In this document: positions 1 to 6,302 of the stretch, piece by piece | Numbering within the stretch: position 1 is the stretch's first letter | How the letters are laid out: every line of letters starts with the position of its first letter | NCBI GenBank assembly: GCA_003455715.1 | Contig: DMQJ01000071.1 | Span: 1-15,086 of the forward strand | Direction: 5' to 3' | Source: Acidimicrobiaceae bacterium | GTDB taxonomy: Bacteria > Actinomycetota > Acidimicrobiia > Acidimicrobiales > Ilumatobacteraceae | Length of the DNA: 15,086 nucleotides | The notes under the pieces: generated by a model | What the model was told of the DNA's origin: nothing | The model's database searches: none | The model's input: only the letters and a program-made list of their open reading frames with translations | Made by a program: the position numbers and the translations under genes

Positions 1-1
1 C

Positions 2-355
2 GGCGCCGAGCAGATCGCCGTCGCCGCCCGAGATGCGGGCATGGAAGTGGTGTACAGCGGCATTCGCCTCACCCCGGAGCAGATCGTGGCCTCGGCCCGC
101 GACGAAGACCCCGACGTGATCGGCCTGTCGATCCTGTCGGGTTCGCATCTCGAGCTCGTGCCCGCCATTGTCGACTCGCTGCGCGCCGAGGGCGTCGACG
201 CGCCCGTGGTGGTGGGCGGCATCATCCCTGAAGACGATCGCCAACGACTCGCCGACGCCGGCGTGAGCGCGGTGTACACGCCGAAGGACTTCCAGCTGAG
301 CCGCATCATGAACGACGTGGCCCACCTCGCCGCCGCCCACCGCGCCGCCCACTGA
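2..355 (+). CDS. meaA: Ethylmalonyl-CoA mutase (MeaA/Ecm type), C-terminal B12-binding domain, 5' partial
   Basis: The open frame enters from the left edge and stops with TGA at 353-355, giving about 117 C-terminal residues. They form the second half of a cobalamin-binding Rossmann domain. Visible are GAEQIAVAARDAGMEVVY, RLTPEQIV, the GLSILSGSH stretch holding the SxL motif that contacts the cobalamin tail, and VVVGGIIPEDD holding the GG motif. The DxHxxG cobalt-ligand motif lies outside the window. The ending VYTPKDFQLSRIMNDV and the GAEQIAV start resemble MeaA/ethylmalonyl-CoA mutase rather than methylmalonyl-CoA mutase, whose tail usually has a 'GPGT' element here. Ethylmalonyl-CoA mutase converts ethylmalonyl-CoA to methylsuccinyl-CoA in acetyl-CoA assimilation. 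A stand-alone small B12 subunit or another acyl-CoA mutase remains possible because the catalytic barrel is not visible. Confidence 0.8.
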   Translation, partial: GAEQIAVAARDAGMEVVYSGIRLTPEQIVASARDEDPDVIGLSILSGSHLELVPAIVDSLRAEGVDAPVVVGGIIPEDDRQRLADAGVSAVYTPKDFQLSRIMNDVAHLAAAHRAAH

Positions 356-416
356 CGACCGCGCCCCGCTCGGAAACCCACTCCCGCTCCGCCACCTCCG
401 ACCCATTTTCGGCGTC

Positions 417-461
417 CGTGTCATGCCCTGACCGGCGAAGTGCCGGTCGGGGCATGACACG
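417..461. terminator. 20-bp hairpin between the mutase and the FAD oxidoreductase, possible factor-aided terminator
   Basis: Arms 417-436 and 442-461 pair over 20 positions (19 Watson-Crick plus one G-T pair) around a 5-nt loop, GAAGT. The stem begins CGTGTCATGCCC. It lies 61 nt after the mutase stop and 77 nt before the oxidoreductase start, so it fits a transcript end between two same-direction genes. No T-tract follows, so it is not a canonical intrinsic terminator; U-less hairpins are often proposed as terminators in high-GC Actinobacteria. A dyad operator is an alternative. The rest of the 183-bp gap (356-538) holds no credible gene. Confidence 0.6.
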
Positions 462-500
462 CTGGGACGTTCGGCCCTACGGGGTGGAACAGAGGGCGCC

Positions 501-530
501 TACGGTCGCTGCGTCATGCGACCGAGGGGG
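501..530 (+). promoter_or_regulatory. Possible -10 hexamer and ribosome binding site for the FAD oxidoreductase
   Basis: GAGGGGG at 524-530 is a good Shine-Dalgarno, 8 nt before the ATG at 539, and fixes that start. A TACGGT hexamer (TANNNT) at 501-506 could be a -10 element. No convincing -35 is seen at 17 bp, so the promoter part is weak. Confidence 0.35.
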
Positions 531-538
531 CACACGCG

Positions 539-2275
539 ATGAGCACGGCTGCAGCAATCGAACAGTGGGACGCCGTCGTCGTCGGCTCCGGCCCTGGCGG
601 GCTCACCACCGCCGCTTGCCTCGCTTCGGCCGGCAAGCGGGTGCTCGTGGTGGAACGGCACGACGTGGCGGGCGGCAACATGCAGGTGTTCCGCCGCAAC
701 CATGCCCGCCCCGACGGTGGGCACGACTGGTTCGAGTTCGACGTTGGCGTGCACTACATCGGCGAATGCCAGCCCGGCGGCCTGTTTCCCACCATCTTCA
801 ACGCACTCGGCGTGGGCGATCGGTTGCAGTTTCGTCGTCTCGACGACGACGGCTTCGACACGCTGCAGTTCCCCGACTTCACGTTCCGCGTGCCCGCCAG
901 TTGGGACGAGTACCAGCAGCGCCTCGTCGACCAGTTCCCCAACGACAAAGCCGGCATCGAGCGCTGCATGAAGGTGCTGCGCGAGGTGGCCGAGCAGAGT
1001 CGCAACATCTTCGGTGGCGAGCGGCCAACGTTCGACCTGTGGGCGCACCGCACCCTGCACGAGTTGTTCAGCGAGTGCGAGCTCAGCCAGCAGGCCATCG
1101 CCGTGCTCGACCACTGGAGCGGGCTGTACGCAGGCGGCCCGAAGCAGAGCATCGTGTTGATGCACGCTGGCATCATCAGCCACTACATGACCGGCGCCTT
1201 CTACCCGGAGGGCGGCGGGCAGGTCATCCCGGCGCGTCTCATTCAGGTGATCGAAGCCCTCGGTGGCGAGGTGCGTTGCAAGGCCGGGGTCGACCGCATC
1301 ATCGTCGACGAGGGTCGCGCCACCGGGGTGCGGCTTGAGGACGGCACCGTGATGGAGGCGCCGATCATCGTGTCGAACGCCGACTACCGCCGCACCATCG
1401 ACAACCTCGTCGGCCGCGAGCACCTCGCCCCAGGCACCGTGGCGTGGGCCGACAATGCGGTGATGACGCTCGGCCTGGTGTGTTTGTACGTGGCCGTCGA
1501 CACCGCGCTCGAGGGACCGAACACGAACTACTTCGTGTTCCCCGACTACCGCACCGACGAGCTGTACGAGGAACTCGACAGCGGCGTGCTGCCCGACGGC
1601 AACGTGCCGTTCGCGTACGTGGCGCTCGCCTCACGCAAAGACCCTGGCAACCCCGAGTTGTGCCCGCCCGGCCACACCAACTTCCAGGTGATGACGCTGG
1701 CACCGCGTGGCCACGAGTACTGGGGTGTCGACGCCGGGCCAGCCGACGGTGGCAGCTATCGCCGCAACGACACGTATCTGGCCCGCAAGCAGGAGCTCAC
1801 CGACAAGCTGCTGAACGCCGCCGAGCAAGTGCTCGGCCCGTTCCGCGACCACATCGTGCACTGCGAGCTGGCCACCACGTTGAGCCACGAGCGCTACATC
1901 CACTCCACCGGCGGCACCAGCTACGGCTACATGCATTCTCCCGATCAGACGGGCGACAACCGGCCCGACCATCGCACCGAGATCGAGGGGCTGTGGGTGG
2001 TGGGAGCCAACACGGTGAGCGGCCACGGCATTGCAGGCGGGGTGACGGGCGGCGTGTTCTGCGCGAGCAAGATCCTCGACCGACCCCTCATCGTCGAGAT
2101 GTACATGGGCCAACAGCTGGTCGACCCCGCGACGATTCCGCCCGACCCGGAGCCGTTCGATCCTCTCGAGTACAGCCGCGGTGCCCGACTGCGGGCGATG
2201 CGGGCCGAGCGCGTGGCCTCATTGAGGGAGCGCCGCGCTGGCGACGAAGCGAGCCACGGGTCAGCCCAGCAATAG
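539..2275 (+). CDS. FAD-dependent oxidoreductase, phytoene desaturase / RetSat-like (CrtI superfamily)
   Basis: The 578-residue protein opens with a dinucleotide-binding fold: WDAVVVGSGPGGLTTAACLA (GxGxxG at residues 16-21), followed by the acidic strand end VLVVER at about 35-40. The C-terminal FAD motif GLWVVGANTVSGHGIAGG lies near residues 484-501. Internal stretches FDVGVHYIGE and FYPEGGGQVIPARLIQVIEALGGEV are typical of the CrtI / carotenoid isomerase / retinol saturase group, which desaturates, saturates or isomerises polyene isoprenoids. The substrate cannot be read from sequence. The length fits the family, with a charged roughly 70-residue tail after the FAD motif. The start at 539 is backed by GAGGGGG 8 nt upstream. 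The stop overlaps the convergent permease gene by 15 bp. No other crt gene is adjacent; a polyprenyl synthase lies about 6 kb away. Confidence 0.85.
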   Translation: MSTAAAIEQWDAVVVGSGPGGLTTAACLASAGKRVLVVERHDVAGGNMQVFRRNHARPDGGHDWFEFDVGVHYIGECQPGGLFPTIFNALGVGDRLQFRRLDDDGFDTLQFPDFTFRVPASWDEYQQRLVDQFPNDKAGIERCMKVLREVAEQSRNIFGGERPTFDLWAHRTLHELFSECELSQQAIAVLDHWSGLYAGGPKQSIVLMHAGIISHYMTGAFYPEGGGQVIPARLIQVIEALGGEVRCKAGVDRIIVDEGRATGVRLEDGTVMEAPIIVSNADYRRTIDNLVGREHLAPGTVAWADNAVMTLGLVCLYVAVDTALEGPNTNYFVFPDYRTDELYEELDSGVLPDGNVPFAYVALASRKDPGNPELCPPGHTNFQVMTLAPRGHEYWGVDAGPADGGSYRRNDTYLARKQELTDKLLNAAEQVLGPFRDHIVHCELATTLSHERYIHSTGGTSYGYMHSPDQTGDNRPDHRTEIEGLWVVGANTVSGHGIAGGVTGGVFCASKILDRPLIVEMYMGQQLVDPATIPPDPEPFDPLEYSRGARLRAMRAERVASLRERRAGDEASHGSAQQ

Positions 2276-3415
2276 CACCGACGCTGCCGCGGCGATGAGC
2301 GCCGGAAGACCCACACGCACGCCCACCGACGAGTAACGACGCATCGACACCTCGACGCCGAGCGTCCGCGCCGTGTCGCGCCACAGCAGGCCGCTGAGGG
2401 CGCCGGTGAGCACCATCACCGGCCCCATGTTGACGCCCAGCAGCAGCGGCCACACCTGGTCGGGCGAAGCCAGCGACGCCGAACCGGCAAGCACAGCGGG
2501 CAAGTTGTTGGCAGCGTTGGAAGCAATGACGCCGAACAACACGGCGCGCACCCCCTCGCCGTTGCCCGACAGCACCGAGGAGAGCCCGAGGTGCGGCACG
2601 GCGCCGGCCACCAGCACCGTGAGCGACACTGCCACCAATGCGGCCTCGAACGGCAGCGCCCGCCACGGCACCGCACGAGCTACCCCAACACACCACAGCG
2701 TCGCCGTCGCCGCCACCACCCAGGCCGGCACGCCAATCAGCTCACCGGCCGTGAAGCCCACGAGCACGAACAGCACCACCGGCAGGCCTCGCCGCAGCGC
2801 CTGACCATCGACCGGTTCGTCGACCCCGTCGCTCTCGGCGTGGAGATGGAACGCCCAGCGAAACCCGACCCATCCGACGACCACCGCCAACACTGTTGGC
2901 AGCGACAGGTGACGCACAAAGTCGCCCAACCCGAGGTCGAACCGTTCGGCGACGATGAGGTTGGTGAGGTTCGACACCGGAAGCGGCGAACTCGCCAAAC
3001 ACGCCAGCAACGCCGGTTGGAACGCAAGCATCTCGGCGCTCAGGCCATGTCGGCGGGCGATGCGGATGTACAGCGGCGTGAGCAGCACCACCGCCGCGTC
3101 GAGGTTGAACACCACAGTGACGGCGGCTGCAAGCACCCACAGCCACGCAACCAGGTGGCGCCCACCATCCACCAGCGCTGCCAGTGCCGCGAACACCCCG
3201 ATGCGATCGAGCAGCACGGCCAGCGGCACGGCAAACGCCAGGAAGAGCAACGGGTCGCGTAGCAGCCGCACGGAGTAAGACACGTCGTGCCAGGGCACGA
3301 TCGTGGTGGCGAGCGCCAGAATGGCACACGCGCTCGGCCCGGCCCACAGGGGCACTCGGCGAGGGCGAACGAACAAGGTCGCCACGCCCACGACAAGAAG
3401 AATCACGGCCCCCAC
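2261..3415 (-). CDS. ArsB-like permease (ArsB/NhaD, ion transporter superfamily)
   Basis: This is a 384-residue, strongly hydrophobic integral membrane protein with roughly ten or more membrane spans. Family-like landmarks are NLDAAVVLLTPLYIRIARRHG at about 104-124, SSPLPVSNLTNLIVAERFDLG at about 142-162, and the C-terminal run NAANNLPAVL ... GVNMGPVMVLTGALSGLLWRD. That run matches the ArsB pattern 'NNLP ... GxxLGP ... TGSLATLLW'. ArsB exports arsenite, but relatives carry other anions or sodium, and no arsR, arsC or arsA is in the window, so the substrate is open. The GTG start at 3415 is the first possible one after an in-frame TAG at 3428-3430. No Shine-Dalgarno is visible. The gene begins 19 nt after the oxygenase stop, suggesting one transcript with it. 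Confidence 0.8.
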   Translation of the reverse strand: MGAVILLVVGVATLFVRPRRVPLWAGPSACAILALATTIVPWHDVSYSVRLLRDPLLFLAFAVPLAVLLDRIGVFAALAALVDGGRHLVAWLWVLAAAVTVVFNLDAAVVLLTPLYIRIARRHGLSAEMLAFQPALLACLASSPLPVSNLTNLIVAERFDLGLGDFVRHLSLPTVLAVVVGWVGFRWAFHLHAESDGVDEPVDGQALRRGLPVVLFVLVGFTAGELIGVPAWVVAATATLWCVGVARAVPWRALPFEAALVAVSLTVLVAGAVPHLGLSSVLSGNGEGVRAVLFGVIASNAANNLPAVLAGSASLASPDQVWPLLLGVNMGPVMVLTGALSGLLWRDTARTLGVEVSMRRYSSVGVRVGLPALIAAAASVLLLG

Positions 3416-3434
3416 GGAGGCCGCACGCTACCCG

Positions 3435-4133
3435 TCAGACGAGGGCGGGCACCTGGCTCTGGATCCACTGCTCGAACTGCGGGCTGCTCTCCACGCTGGT
3501 GATGAGCGCATACCGCGGGTGTGCGTGGCGGTGCACCACGACGTGCCACAGCCGCTGCGTGTCGACCACGAAGCGCGAGTTCTTCGGCAGCGGCACCCGG
3601 CGCTCGGTCGACGGGTCGGGCAGGCGGTTCTCGTCGAGATCCATCAACAGCATGTAGCTGTCGGGGTCGTCGGTGAGTTCCACCCACGTGCGCAGCACCC
3701 AGCCCTCACCCTCCGGGTTGAGGCGGTTGTTGTCGTCGCGATGGAAACTGCGGAGCGCCTCTTCGTGGGTGGCGGGCTCGAGCTTGATGATGCGCACCCG
3801 GCCAAAGTTGGCACCGATGCTGTCGACATAGCGGCGCAGGGTGGGAGCCTTCTCGGCGTTCACCGTCCACATCGCATCCTTGTCGGGCTTGCCCTTGTCC
3901 CAGAAGCCACGGCACTCAAGCTCGCCGTCGGCGCTGGCCAACGGAGCGAAGTTGGTGTCGCCCCCGCTCTTCCAGTCGAAGTACTCCAGGCTCTCCCACT
4001 CCTCCACCGGGATGTCGCCCTCGAAGGGGGTGAGCAGCACGAACCCGTCCTTCTCCAGCGACGGGCAGATGTAGTGGTTGGTGCGCTCCGGGATGGCGAC
4101 GCTCCAGTGTTCGGTGGTGGGCCAGAAGCTCAT
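3435..4133 (-). CDS. Probable Fe(II)/2-oxoglutarate-dependent oxygenase, AspH-like fold
   Basis: The protein has 232 residues. The second half reads like a double-stranded beta-helix oxygenase. FHRDDNN supplies HxD (H131, D133), LWHVVVHRHAHPRYALITS supplies the distal iron ligand H197, and R207 sits ten residues later where the 2-oxoglutarate carboxylate is normally held. The lead-in GRVRIIKLEPATHEEALRSFHRDD and the run PLPKNSRFVVDTQRLWH resemble aspartyl/asparaginyl beta-hydroxylase-type enzymes. The N-terminal 100 residues (EHWSVAIPERTNHYICPSLE onward) match nothing I recognise. The open frame extends to 4601, but that part is antisense to the secreted-protein gene and has shadow-like composition. 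ATG 4133 is chosen because TAACGT lies exactly 7 nt upstream. The GGAGGG abutting the ATG is too close for a normal Shine-Dalgarno. The family call is inference from motif order; the substrate is unknown. Confidence 0.65.
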   Translation of the reverse strand: MSFWPTTEHWSVAIPERTNHYICPSLEKDGFVLLTPFEGDIPVEEWESLEYFDWKSGGDTNFAPLASADGELECRGFWDKGKPDKDAMWTVNAEKAPTLRRYVDSIGANFGRVRIIKLEPATHEEALRSFHRDDNNRLNPEGEGWVLRTWVELTDDPDSYMLLMDLDENRLPDPSTERRVPLPKNSRFVVDTQRLWHVVVHRHAHPRYALITSVESSPQFEQWIQSQVPALV

Positions 4134-4140
4134 ACCCTCC

Positions 4141-4146
4141 ACGTTA
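4141..4146 (-). promoter_or_regulatory. Candidate leaderless -10 (TAACGT) for the oxygenase gene
   Basis: On the minus strand TAACGT fits TANNNT and is followed by 7 nt and then ATG 4133, so transcription would begin at or next to the start codon. No clear -35 is present. The 83-nt gap 4134-4216 holds nothing else I can support. Confidence 0.4.
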
Positions 4147-4216
4147 CCAAACCGTGACAAACGATGGTTAGGGACCAAAGTACCTGTCGGCGTGACCACC
4201 CGTCTTGGGGCGCCCG

Positions 4217-5824
4217 TCAGATGAACCAGCCCGACACATCGACGATGGCATGGGTGCTGCGTGGCGCCCACAACTCCACGTCGAATCCGTCGCCGGTGCG
4301 CACCATCGCCGCATTGGCCACCGGCGCCCCAACCGTGTCGGCGTTGACGTGCGAGAAGGTGCCACCGAGAAACTGGTGATACGGACCCACCTGCAGGTAG
4401 GTGGTGGTGTCGAGCACCGGGATGGCGGTGAGGTTGAGCAGCATCGCCTGGGCACACTTCGGCAGGTCGAAGCGACTCGTCACATCGACATGTACCGGCG
4501 CCGCAACTGCGGTGCCACCACGTGTGTCGATGGCTCGAGCAGCCGCCATGGGCACCAAGAGCCCAGCCATCGTTGACGGCGCCGACGTAGTGGTGAACCA
4601 CCCCTGCACATCCACCACCAGATGGGTGCCCACCGTGGTTCGCAGCGCCACCCGGCCGTTGCTATCGACGGGCACGATCACCAGGTTGGCCACCACCTGG
4701 GACGGGCGCGAGACGATGAGGTTGCGCCACCCTCCCGCCGACATGCCGGGCGCCCCCACCTGCACGTCGCCCGGGCCTTCGGGCTGTACGGCGACGACGT
4801 TGAGCGCGACGGCACGAATGCCTGACGTGGGCACACCGCCGCGACCACTGACCTGCACCGTCACCGTGTCGCCAGCATCGGGCTTCGCCCCGGAGTAGCC
4901 CACCACGTACTGAGGCCGGGTGTCGAGCAGTCGGCTGGGTGTGAGTGGCATGAACCTGCCGGCACGGGTGGGGCCGTCGGTGGGTTCGAAGTAGCCGCTC
5001 ACCGTCACCTTCAACGTCATCTCGGCCGAGTTGTAGAGACGCATCGAGCCATCGGGGGCGAGGGGCACCACGGCGGTGTTGGCCGCGCCACCGGTGACCA
5101 CATTGAGGTTCGACGACGAGCCGACAGCGGCACCCGGGGCCAGCGCCTGCACCCAGCCCCGGTCGGCAGCGTTCCAGCCTTCGATGGTGACCACGGCCGC
5201 AGTGGCGCCGCTCGGCACGCCGCCAACACCCGCCACTGCGAACGTCGAGGTGGTGCCGCCGGGCACCGAGCCCGGGTTGAACACCACGGTAGGAGACGTC
5301 GCCGCATAGGCCGCTGCACCGTTCGGCCCTTGATATGCGGCCGTGGGCGTGGAACGAGCGACGAACACCTGGGTGACCCAGATGGTGCCGTTGACCCCCA
5401 TCGATACGCCCAGGCCCATCTCGGTGTACCCGCCGAGCATGTTGGTGCGGTGCGACGACGAGTTCTGCAGAGCGGTCTGGGCGGCAGCGACGCTGTAGTT
5501 CACGGCGATGTTCTCGGCGATGGCCCCCCAGCCGGGCGACACCCCGCTCGACAGACTGCTGTGCTGCAGTCGGCCGATGCTGGCCATGTAGTCGCTCCAG
5601 GCCTGTGCCTTGGCCGTGAGTTCGGCCGACATCGCCAGCGCACTCCGCCCGTTGGCCGCGCGGTAATTGTTGAGTAGGTCGCGCATCTGCCACTCCGCGG
5701 CGGGCGGACAGGCCACCATTGGGGCAGCGGCATGCGCGGTCGTGGCCGACCCCATGGGTGTAGCGAGTGCTGCCACCATGGAGGCAACGACAACAGCGAG
5801 GCGGACGTAGAGGCGTCTCGTCAA
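4217..5824 (-). CDS. Secreted CAP (SCP/PR-1) domain protein with three C-terminal beta domains
   Basis: The protein has 535 residues. A signal peptide is clear: MTRRLYVR, a hydrophobic run, and an AHA-A-type cleavage site near residue 32. A CAP domain spans about 45-156: LLNNYRAANG, H88 (LQHSSL), E104 (AENI), H125 (SSSHRTNML), TEMGLGVS and WVTQVFV, in the expected order for the cation-binding tetrad region. Three related beta modules of about 105-120 residues follow, ending VTVSGYFEP, VVDVQGWF and IVDVSGWFI; the second and third begin with PSRLLDTR and AARAIDTR. Such modules are common on secreted proteins of Acidimicrobiia and other Actinobacteria, with undefined binding roles. The TTG start is supported by AAGGAAG at 5831-5837, six nt upstream. 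It lies 51 nt after the LysM lipoprotein gene, and both act outside the membrane. Substrate and catalytic activity are unknown. Confidence 0.85.
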   Translation of the reverse strand: MTRRLYVRLAVVVASMVAALATPMGSATTAHAAAPMVACPPAAEWQMRDLLNNYRAANGRSALAMSAELTAKAQAWSDYMASIGRLQHSSLSSGVSPGWGAIAENIAVNYSVAAAQTALQNSSSHRTNMLGGYTEMGLGVSMGVNGTIWVTQVFVARSTPTAAYQGPNGAAAYAATSPTVVFNPGSVPGGTTSTFAVAGVGGVPSGATAAVVTIEGWNAADRGWVQALAPGAAVGSSSNLNVVTGGAANTAVVPLAPDGSMRLYNSAEMTLKVTVSGYFEPTDGPTRAGRFMPLTPSRLLDTRPQYVVGYSGAKPDAGDTVTVQVSGRGGVPTSGIRAVALNVVAVQPEGPGDVQVGAPGMSAGGWRNLIVSRPSQVVANLVIVPVDSNGRVALRTTVGTHLVVDVQGWFTTTSAPSTMAGLLVPMAAARAIDTRGGTAVAAPVHVDVTSRFDLPKCAQAMLLNLTAIPVLDTTTYLQVGPYHQFLGGTFSHVNADTVGAPVANAAMVRTGDGFDVELWAPRSTHAIVDVSGWFI

Positions 5825-5830
5825 GAGCGA

Positions 5831-5868
5831 CTTCCTTCGGTTGCTGCCCGCGCTTGGGCTACACCCTA
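5831..5868 (-). promoter_or_regulatory. RBS deciding a TTG start, plus possible -10, for the CAP protein gene
   Basis: AAGGAAG at 5837-5831 lies 6 nt before the TTG at 5824 and supports that rare start. TAGGGT at 5868-5863 fits TANNNT and would give a leader of about 30 nt, so the gene may have its own promoter as well as read-through from the lipoprotein gene. The -10 is speculative. Confidence 0.45.
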
Positions 5869-5875
5869 GCGAGGT

Positions 5876-6244
5876 TCAGCCGCCGCTGGTGGTATCCGAC
5901 TCGGCCAGCACCGTCGACGTGGTGGGGATCACCTCACCCGGTTGGGGGATACGAAGCTGCTCGCCGACCTCGATGTGGTCGGGGTCGGTCATGTTGTTGA
6001 GCGCCATGATGTCGGCCACCGACACCCCGAACTGCTCGGCAACCACGCTGAGGATGTCGCCCGGTTGCACCGTGTAGAACAGCGGAACCGTCGTGGTGGT
6101 GACGAGCACCGTGGTGGTGGTTGTTGTGGTGGCGATGGGCGGCAGCGTGTTCGACACCTGCTCGGAGTCGTCGCCGCACGCGGCAAGCACCACGGGTGTG
6201 GTCGCCAGCACGGCGACGAGAGCGATCAGACGACGATGGCCCAC
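5876..6244 (-). CDS. LysM-domain lipoprotein with Thr-rich linker
   Basis: From the GTG at 6244 the product has 122 residues. VGHRR is followed by a hydrophobic run and the lipobox LAAC, whose Cys at residue 23 would be lipidated by Lgt/Lsp. A linker with seven consecutive Thr and then VLVTTTTVP spans about 39-54. A single LysM domain at about 56-100 reads FYTVQPGDILSVVAEQFGVS to EVGEQLRIP, so the protein probably anchors at the membrane and binds peptidoglycan glycan chains. The open frame runs upstream to 6502, but that part is antisense to the hydrolase and would bury the signal peptide. A TTG at 6253 is an alternative start, though it overlaps the TACACT hexamer that best explains the promoter. 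The divergent hydrolase starts 58 nt away. Confidence 0.8.
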   Translation of the reverse strand: MGHRRLIALVAVLATTPVVLAACGDDSEQVSNTLPPIATTTTTTTVLVTTTTVPLFYTVQPGDILSVVAEQFGVSVADIMALNNMTDPDHIEVGEQLRIPQPGEVIPTTSTVLAESDTTSGG

Positions 6245-6252
6245 GGACGCCA

Positions 6253-6258
6253 AGTGTA
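6253..6258 (-). promoter_or_regulatory. Candidate leaderless -10 (TACACT) for the LysM lipoprotein
   Basis: On the minus strand TACACT fits TANNNT and lies 8 nt before GTG 6244. No Shine-Dalgarno is visible in front of that GTG. It belongs to the compact divergent region shared with the hydrolase promoter at 6290-6295. Confidence 0.35.
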
Positions 6259-6289
6259 TGCGGGTTCTGGCGACGGGGTCGCCGCGCCG

Positions 6290-6295
6290 TAGCCT
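6290..6295 (+). promoter_or_regulatory. Candidate leaderless -10 (TAGCCT) for the alpha/beta hydrolase
   Basis: TAGCCT is followed by exactly 7 nt and GTG 6303. No Shine-Dalgarno precedes the start. The same hexamer and spacing recur before the GNAT gene. A GTG at 6297 is in frame but sits only 1 nt after the hexamer. Confidence 0.4.
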
Positions 6296-6302
6296 CGTGC
6301 AA

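Noticed and set aside
500..1423. 307-residue open frame on the minus strand within the FAD oxidoreductase gene
   Set aside because: Rich in His/Ala/Val with no recognisable domain. The opposite strand encodes a full CrtI-like enzyme with clear motifs, so this is a GC-rich shadow.
2261..3415. Arsenic resistance operon
   Set aside because: Only an ArsB-like permease is present, with no arsR, arsC, arsA or acr3 nearby; the substrate cannot be assigned.
4134..4601. N-terminal extension of the oxygenase frame up to 4601
   Set aside because: The extension has shadow-like His/Arg/Cys composition and overlaps the CAP protein gene; ATG 4133 has a good upstream -10 at leaderless spacing.
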